Shown here in pieces: positions 33,704 to 36,619 of a stretch of DNA of 36,619 nucleotides. Positions within the stretch are counted from its first letter, which is position 1. Each line of letters starts with the position of its first letter. The DNA is taken from positions 1-36,619 of the forward strand of contig JAGKTT010000022.1 in NCBI GenBank assembly GCA_021153285.1, given 5' to 3'. The notes under the pieces are model-generated. The model was not told where the DNA came from, ran no database searches, and saw only the letters and a list, made by a program, of their open reading frames with translations. Made by a program: the position numbers and the translations under genes. The stretch is from Bacteroidia bacterium. Lineage in GTDB: Bacteria > Bacteroidota > Bacteroidia > Bacteroidales > UBA932.

Positions 33704-33771
33704 TCCCAAACGTCAATAACAGCGTTTGAGATTCGGGAGCAAAAGCACTCAAGAAATTGAGTGTTTTTTTT
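33704..33771 (+). ncRNA. Candidate orphan small RNA, about 68 nt
   Basis: Between the promoter at 33671-33700 and a textbook terminator (CACTCAA, GAAA, TTGAGTG, then eight T) there is room for a 68-nt RNA. Its 5' part folds as AAACG/CGTTT, extended by TCCC/GGGA with a bulge. It has no useful reading frame. The layout matches the unit at 608-711: strong promoter, one hairpin, terminator, pointing toward a copy of the 149-bp repeat. The sequence is not obviously homologous. Ends are inferred. Confidence 0.55.
33746..33771 (+). terminator. Intrinsic terminator of the candidate small RNA
   Basis: A 7-bp stem (CACTCAA/TTGAGTG) with a GAAA loop is followed by an uninterrupted run of eight T. Confidence 0.88.
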
Positions 33772-33783
33772 CGTTTACCGGCT

Positions 33784-33870
33784 TAACTTCCAAGAACAAG
33801 CCCCTTTTTCTGGAAGCTGACATCATTTTACACATAACTTCCAAGAATAGGCCCTTTTTCTGGAAGTTGA
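33784..33870. repeat. Two tandem hairpin repeats (AACTTCCA ... TGGAAGTT)
   Basis: Two 36-37 bp units (33784-33820 and 33835-33870) are nearly identical, and each is an inverted repeat: AACTTCCA at the left, TGGAAG.T at the right, with CCCTTTTTC in the loop. They are separated by 14 bases. On the minus strand they translate to a repeated F(L/Q)KKGLFLEV-like peptide, but there is no convincing gene; structure at DNA or RNA level is more likely. Confidence 0.75.
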
Positions 33871-33990
33871 GAGGGGCACAAAGCAGGCATAGAGAACAGC
33901 CTGCAAACATCCGGTGGTCCTTTACAGCAAACGGATTCCCTTGAGTTGCGTCCATTTTATACGATATTATAGCTCAGATGATGTGTCAAA

Positions 33991-34139
33991 GGGCTTAACG
34001 TAAAATCCCGGTTGTTCAGGGTCCATCAGAGCACTAGACTGCTTTCAGAAACGACCCGTTGAGCGGAAAAACTGGCTTGCAAAGGTCTCCCGCCGCTCAT
34101 TGGTGCTGATTCCATACCCGTTGAGCGACTAGAGTGCAG
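33991..34139 (-). repeat. 149-bp dispersed element, copy 2 (inverted relative to copy 1)
   Basis: This is the reverse complement counterpart of 1-149, with about nine substitutions and no gaps. The ACCCGTTGAGCG motif occurs at 34054-34065 and 34116-34127. A further, inverted copy of the motif at 34156-34167 lies outside the element, and with 34116-34127 it forms a perfect 12-bp stem over a 28-base loop. Similarity ends abruptly at 33991 on one side. Coding potential is absent. Confidence 0.82.
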
Positions 34140-34167
34140 CCAGATGATGATTTTCCGCTCAACGGGT

Positions 34168-34297
34168 TAGCTGACCCTGTTAGGCTTATAGCAGCTAATT
34201 TGTATCAGATATAAGTTTAACCTGTCTACGAAACAAGTAAAATATGATCTCATACAAGCTATTATATCGGGAATATTATAGGATGTATAAGACTCCT
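34168..34297. other. AT-rich gap without recognisable features
   Basis: No gene, promoter consensus or strong hairpin is visible between the repeat element and the end of the pRiA4b-like gene. Confidence 0.4.
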
Positions 34298-35296
34298 TTA
34301 CAATAGAGATTCAAAAGACTTCGATATAATCTCTAGAGCCTTTGATGAGACCCTTTCAGTATGGAATTGATATTTATCATTATTCCAATCCACAACATAT
34401 GGAGTCACAGACAATATCTCATCAAAGCTTTTATATGGATTTGGTGAATTTAAAGCCAATGCAAGAGAGGCTCTAAGTTTGGACTCCTGCTTTGGAATAC
34501 ATTGAATTACAGTCTTCAAGAAGGCAATATACTGTTTCTTCGTAGGAGGATTCAATCTGGCACAATACGGCCCCATATTCTTAAACTTACTAGTCTGACA
34601 AATATTATTCAGATAGTCGACATAGCACACAGAACCTGACATAAGTATTTCTGCTGCAGCATCAACCAACTCCTGGATATCATCTTCAGACGACTCTCCT
34701 CCATCTCCCTTTGGACAGCTACCAAGCATATCCCAATTCGAAACAGCAAATTTTGCCTCATCCAAATCAAAATATTCGGGATCAAAACAATCATAATCGA
34801 ATCCATACCATTCAAACAACTCTTCATCTTGAGGTGAAAAGCTATCAGCTTTAGCAAGTTCCTTTAGTCTTTCATACCCGTAAACTCCACCACAATTTTC
34901 AGGCGGGCACAAGCCCTTACCAGTAATGCAGAATGGATCACATATACCATCATTCTCAATCTTTTCCAAAAGCACATCAAGTTCCCAACAATCTCCAAAG
35001 TCATAGGTATATACACACTTATCACCAACTGACTTAAAATAGTCAGATATCGCCGTCTCATCTGCATTCAGGACGTCACGTTCGTCACAAAATTCAAAGT
35101 GAGAACTTTCGACTATCCTATACGTGGGTCTGAATAGAGTATCGACAAACTCGTACAAGTGGCAGTTTTTCCATCCGAATGCAGCCTGAATGATTAGATG
35201 GAATTCAGTAAAAGTATAACTCTCTGGCACAGAAACCCTTCTCCATACAGTTGGTTTAGATACACCTCTAAGTTTAATTTTGAAGATATAAGACAT
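34298..35296 (-). CDS. pRiA4b ORF-3-like (IS1096 TnpR-like) protein
   Basis: The 332-residue protein has an N-terminal pRiA4b ORF-3-like domain (PF07929 type): YIFKIKLRGVSKPTVWRRV, FTEFHLIIQAAFGW, and the hallmark YTYDFGDCWELDVLLEKI, then FCITGKGLCPPENCGGVYGYERL. The C-terminal half (about 210-332) is helical and unrecognised. This family occurs on plasmids and as a passenger of IS1096; the function is unknown. The gene is visibly richer in A+T than its neighbours and sits next to the 149-bp repeat, which points to horizontal acquisition. No transposase is nearby. A small-RNA promoter lies upstream on the other strand. Confidence 0.85.
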   Translation of the reverse strand: MSYIFKIKLRGVSKPTVWRRVSVPESYTFTEFHLIIQAAFGWKNCHLYEFVDTLFRPTYRIVESSHFEFCDERDVLNADETAISDYFKSVGDKCVYTYDFGDCWELDVLLEKIENDGICDPFCITGKGLCPPENCGGVYGYERLKELAKADSFSPQDEELFEWYGFDYDCFDPEYFDLDEAKFAVSNWDMLGSCPKGDGGESSEDDIQELVDAAAEILMSGSVCYVDYLNNICQTSKFKNMGPYCARLNPPTKKQYIAFLKTVIQCIPKQESKLRASLALALNSPNPYKSFDEILSVTPYVVDWNNDKYQFHTERVSSKALEIISKSFESLL

Positions 35297-35363
35297 AATG
35301 ATAAAGTATTGTGATTACAAATATCGTAACATTTTATCTAATACATTTACGTAATGGAAAACT

Positions 35364-35394
35364 TTTGGAGACATCAGACTTGTTCTTACCTTTG
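35364..35394 (+). promoter_or_regulatory. Consensus promoter of the third candidate small RNA
   Basis: TTTG (35364-35367), a 19-base spacer and TACCTTTG (35387-35394) match the Bacteroidota consensus at every defined position. No protein gene follows on this strand. Confidence 0.7.
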
Positions 35395-35398
35395 TGAC

Positions 35399-35494
35399 GT
35401 AAGTTATAGCCGAAAGGCAAATTAAGGAAACACGGTTGATTTTGCAGCAACCTTACAGACAAGGCATCACCCAATGATGTCTTGTCTTTTGTTT
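35399..35494 (+). ncRNA. Candidate orphan small RNA, about 95 nt, with a three-way junction
   Basis: A consensus promoter is followed about 65 bases downstream by a strong terminator. The RNA between can fold as a three-way junction: an outer stem GTAAG (35398-35402) with CTTAC, an inner GCC-GAAA-GGC hairpin, and a GTTG/CAAC hairpin around ATTTTGCAG. The 11-bp terminator hairpin then follows. The neighbouring genes are on the opposite strand, so it is not a leader. It does not match 4.5S, 6S, tmRNA or a riboswitch I know. Ends are inferred. Confidence 0.6.
35458..35494 (+). terminator. Terminator of the third candidate small RNA
   Basis: GACAAGGCATC and GATGTCTTGTC pair over 11 positions (one G:T), followed by TTTTGTTT. 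On the other strand no T run follows, so it serves the plus strand. Confidence 0.85.
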
Positions 35495-35518
35495 AGTCAC
35501 CCTCTTTTTCATATAACG

Positions 35519-36445
35519 TTACCAGCCTTTCCTTATATTGTCTGCCATAATGCCGATCAGGCGCTGACGTGCCTCCATACTGGCCCAGGCGACGTGCGGA
35601 GCAAGTCTCATTCTTTCGGGATGCTTCATCTGGAGGTATGGATGATTTTCAGGAATCGGCTCTGTTACAAACACATCAATGCCGGCACCGGCAATCACCC
35701 CGGCATCCACTGCCGCTGCAAGATCTTCCTCTACAACTATTGCCCCACGTCCCATATTGATCAGATATGAAGTAGGTTTCATCAAAGCGAGCTGATCTTT
35801 ACCTATAAGATTCAGCGTGCGTTCATTAAGAGGAGCGTGTATGGAAACTATATCCGAAACTTGCAGAAGTTCATCAAGCCCCAGGCAAGGATAATCTTTG
35901 CAATGTCCGGTTCCTGATGTGGAGAAATAACATACCTTCATACCGAAAGCCTCAGCTATCTGAGCCACCTTTTTTCCGATATTGCCAAGCCCTATGACTC
36001 CGATGGTCTTGCCTGCGAGCTCCCACCAGTTCCAGTTCGGATCTGTGAACATTCCGCTGCGGGAATAACTGCCTGACTTGACACTATGGTCAAAATACGG
36101 AGCGCCACCTACAAGTGAAAGAATATGCATAAATGTCGATTGTACGACTGAATCGGTCGAGTACCCTACAGCATTACGCACTGGTATTCCCTTGGATGAA
36201 GCATATTCCACATCAATATTGTTTACACCGGTAGCGGCAATACATATCAGTTTAAGGTCAGGAGCAGAATCAATCAGATCCTTATCCACCATCACCTTAT
36301 TTATCAGCAGGACATCCAGATCCCTCACTCTTTCACGGGCCTGCTCAGGAGTGGAACTCTCATATCGGACAAATTCTCCAAGAGATTCAAACGGCTCAAA
36401 GGAAACATTTCCCATTGTAGCCGCATCAAGAAAAGCGATTTTCAT
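35519..36445 (-). CDS. D-2-hydroxyacid dehydrogenase (glycerate dehydrogenase / hydroxypyruvate reductase-like)
   Basis: The 308-residue enzyme reduces 2-keto acids or oxidises D-2-hydroxyacids. It has the Rossmann GLGNIGKKV motif, the catalytic Arg (NMGRGAIV), Glu (VTEPIPE) and His (APHVAWAS), and the substrate-side ATGVNNIDVEYASSKGIPV plus NAVGYSTDSVVQ, which fit the HprA subgroup. The usual Asp after the second beta strand that selects NAD is replaced (CYFSTSG), so NADP may be accepted. It lies between tRNA-Leu(CAG) and the small RNA, with a TATATTTA box upstream, and is probably a single-gene unit. Confidence 0.92.
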   Translation of the reverse strand: MKIAFLDAATMGNVSFEPFESLGEFVRYESSTPEQARERVRDLDVLLINKVMVDKDLIDSAPDLKLICIAATGVNNIDVEYASSKGIPVRNAVGYSTDSVVQSTFMHILSLVGGAPYFDHSVKSGSYSRSGMFTDPNWNWWELAGKTIGVIGLGNIGKKVAQIAEAFGMKVCYFSTSGTGHCKDYPCLGLDELLQVSDIVSIHAPLNERTLNLIGKDQLALMKPTSYLINMGRGAIVVEEDLAAAVDAGVIAGAGIDVFVTEPIPENHPYLQMKHPERMRLAPHVAWASMEARQRLIGIMADNIRKGW

Positions 36446-36476
36446 AATAATCAGAAATTTGTCCCGTAAATATACG

Positions 36477-36514
36477 AAATAAGAGGAAGAATCCGAAAAT
36501 TCTTCCTCTTATTT
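36477..36514 (-). terminator. Terminator after tRNA-Leu(CAG)
   Basis: A 16-bp perfect inverted repeat (AAATAAGAGGAAGAAT with ATTCTTCCTCTTATTT) with a 6-base loop lies just downstream of the tRNA on the minus strand. The U-rich tail is modest. Confidence 0.75.
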
Positions 36515-36518
36515 ATAG

Positions 36519-36599
36519 TGCGGATGATAGGAGTCGAACCTACACGCCGTGAAGCACTCGCACCTGAAACGAGCGTGTCTACCATTTCACCACATCCGC
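36519..36599 (-). tRNA. tRNA-Leu (anticodon CAG)
   Basis: The 81-nt class II tRNA has acceptor GCGGATG/CATCCGC, a long variable arm and the loop TTCAGGT (anticodon CAG) on the stem CTCGT/GCGAG. It reads CUG. CCA is not encoded. Its promoter would lie beyond the window end. Confidence 0.93.
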
Positions 36600-36619
36600 T
36601 TTCAGAAAAGTGGGACAAA

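Noticed and set aside
33749..33955. 68-codon minus-strand frame containing a repeated GLFLEV peptide
   Set aside because: The repeat is explained by the twin hairpins; no homologue or start signal supports a protein.
34298..35296. Complete insertion sequence around the pRiA4b-like gene
   Set aside because: No transposase and no terminal inverted repeats bracket the gene. The 149-bp element lies on one side only.
35399..35494. The third small RNA as 4.5S, 6S RNA or a known riboswitch
   Set aside because: The conserved sequence motifs of these families are not seen and no gene follows in the same direction.

Overview
The window is chromosomal DNA from a member of the Bacteroidota, most likely the order Bacteroidales. 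The evidence is the promoter type (TTG, about 19 bases, then TAnnTTTG, seen many times), weak Shine-Dalgarno use, a Bacteroidales-like ribosomal protein L34, a HU-CCDC81 family protein, PepSY-like (DUF2874) periplasmic proteins, and a NamZ/AmpG/DUF4922-SpoIID cell-wall locus. I cannot name the species.

Layout. Bases 1-855 hold no convincing gene: a 149-bp element at the very start returns inverted at 33991-34139, and a promoter-terminator unit reads leftward at about 608-711. Then, on the minus strand: tRNA-Leu(UAG), initiator tRNA-Met, hisS, a secreted C1B peptidase, and an operon made of an OmpR-type regulator, a histidine kinase and two PepSY-like envelope proteins. On the plus strand follow polA, an ECF-like sigma factor and rsmG, then rpmH, tadA, a TIM-barrel lipoprotein and a DedA/YqaA membrane protein. 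On the minus strand follow tRNA-Gln, class I fumarase, a PagL-like outer membrane protein, a lipoprotein 5'-nucleotidase, prfB and asnA. An aldo/keto reductase and murI run on plus and converge on a long minus-strand operon (22736-31347).

That operon is the most distinctive functional unit: glycosyltransferase, DUF4922-SpoIID fusion, AmpG-like permease, lipoprotein serpin, exo-muramidase NamZ and a DUF6515-like protein. The genes overlap or are a few bases apart. I infer a cell-wall fragment scavenging pathway with an attached surface protease inhibitor. In the fusion protein a GalT/HIT-type nucleotidyltransferase-like domain is joined to a peptidoglycan-acting SpoIID domain without a signal peptide, next to a muropeptide importer.

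Upstream lies a second minus-strand operon: HU-CCDC81 membrane protein, acyl-ACP thioesterase, NUDIX hydrolase. Bases 33586-34297 are an accessory-looking patch with an orphan small transcript, twin hairpin repeats and the second inverted-repeat copy. It is followed by an AT-richer plasmid/IS-associated gene (pRiA4b ORF-3-like), another orphan small transcript with a consensus promoter, a D-2-hydroxyacid dehydrogenase and tRNA-Leu(CAG). Most of the window is core genome; the novelty lies in the intergenic RNAs and repeats and in the cell-wall operon.
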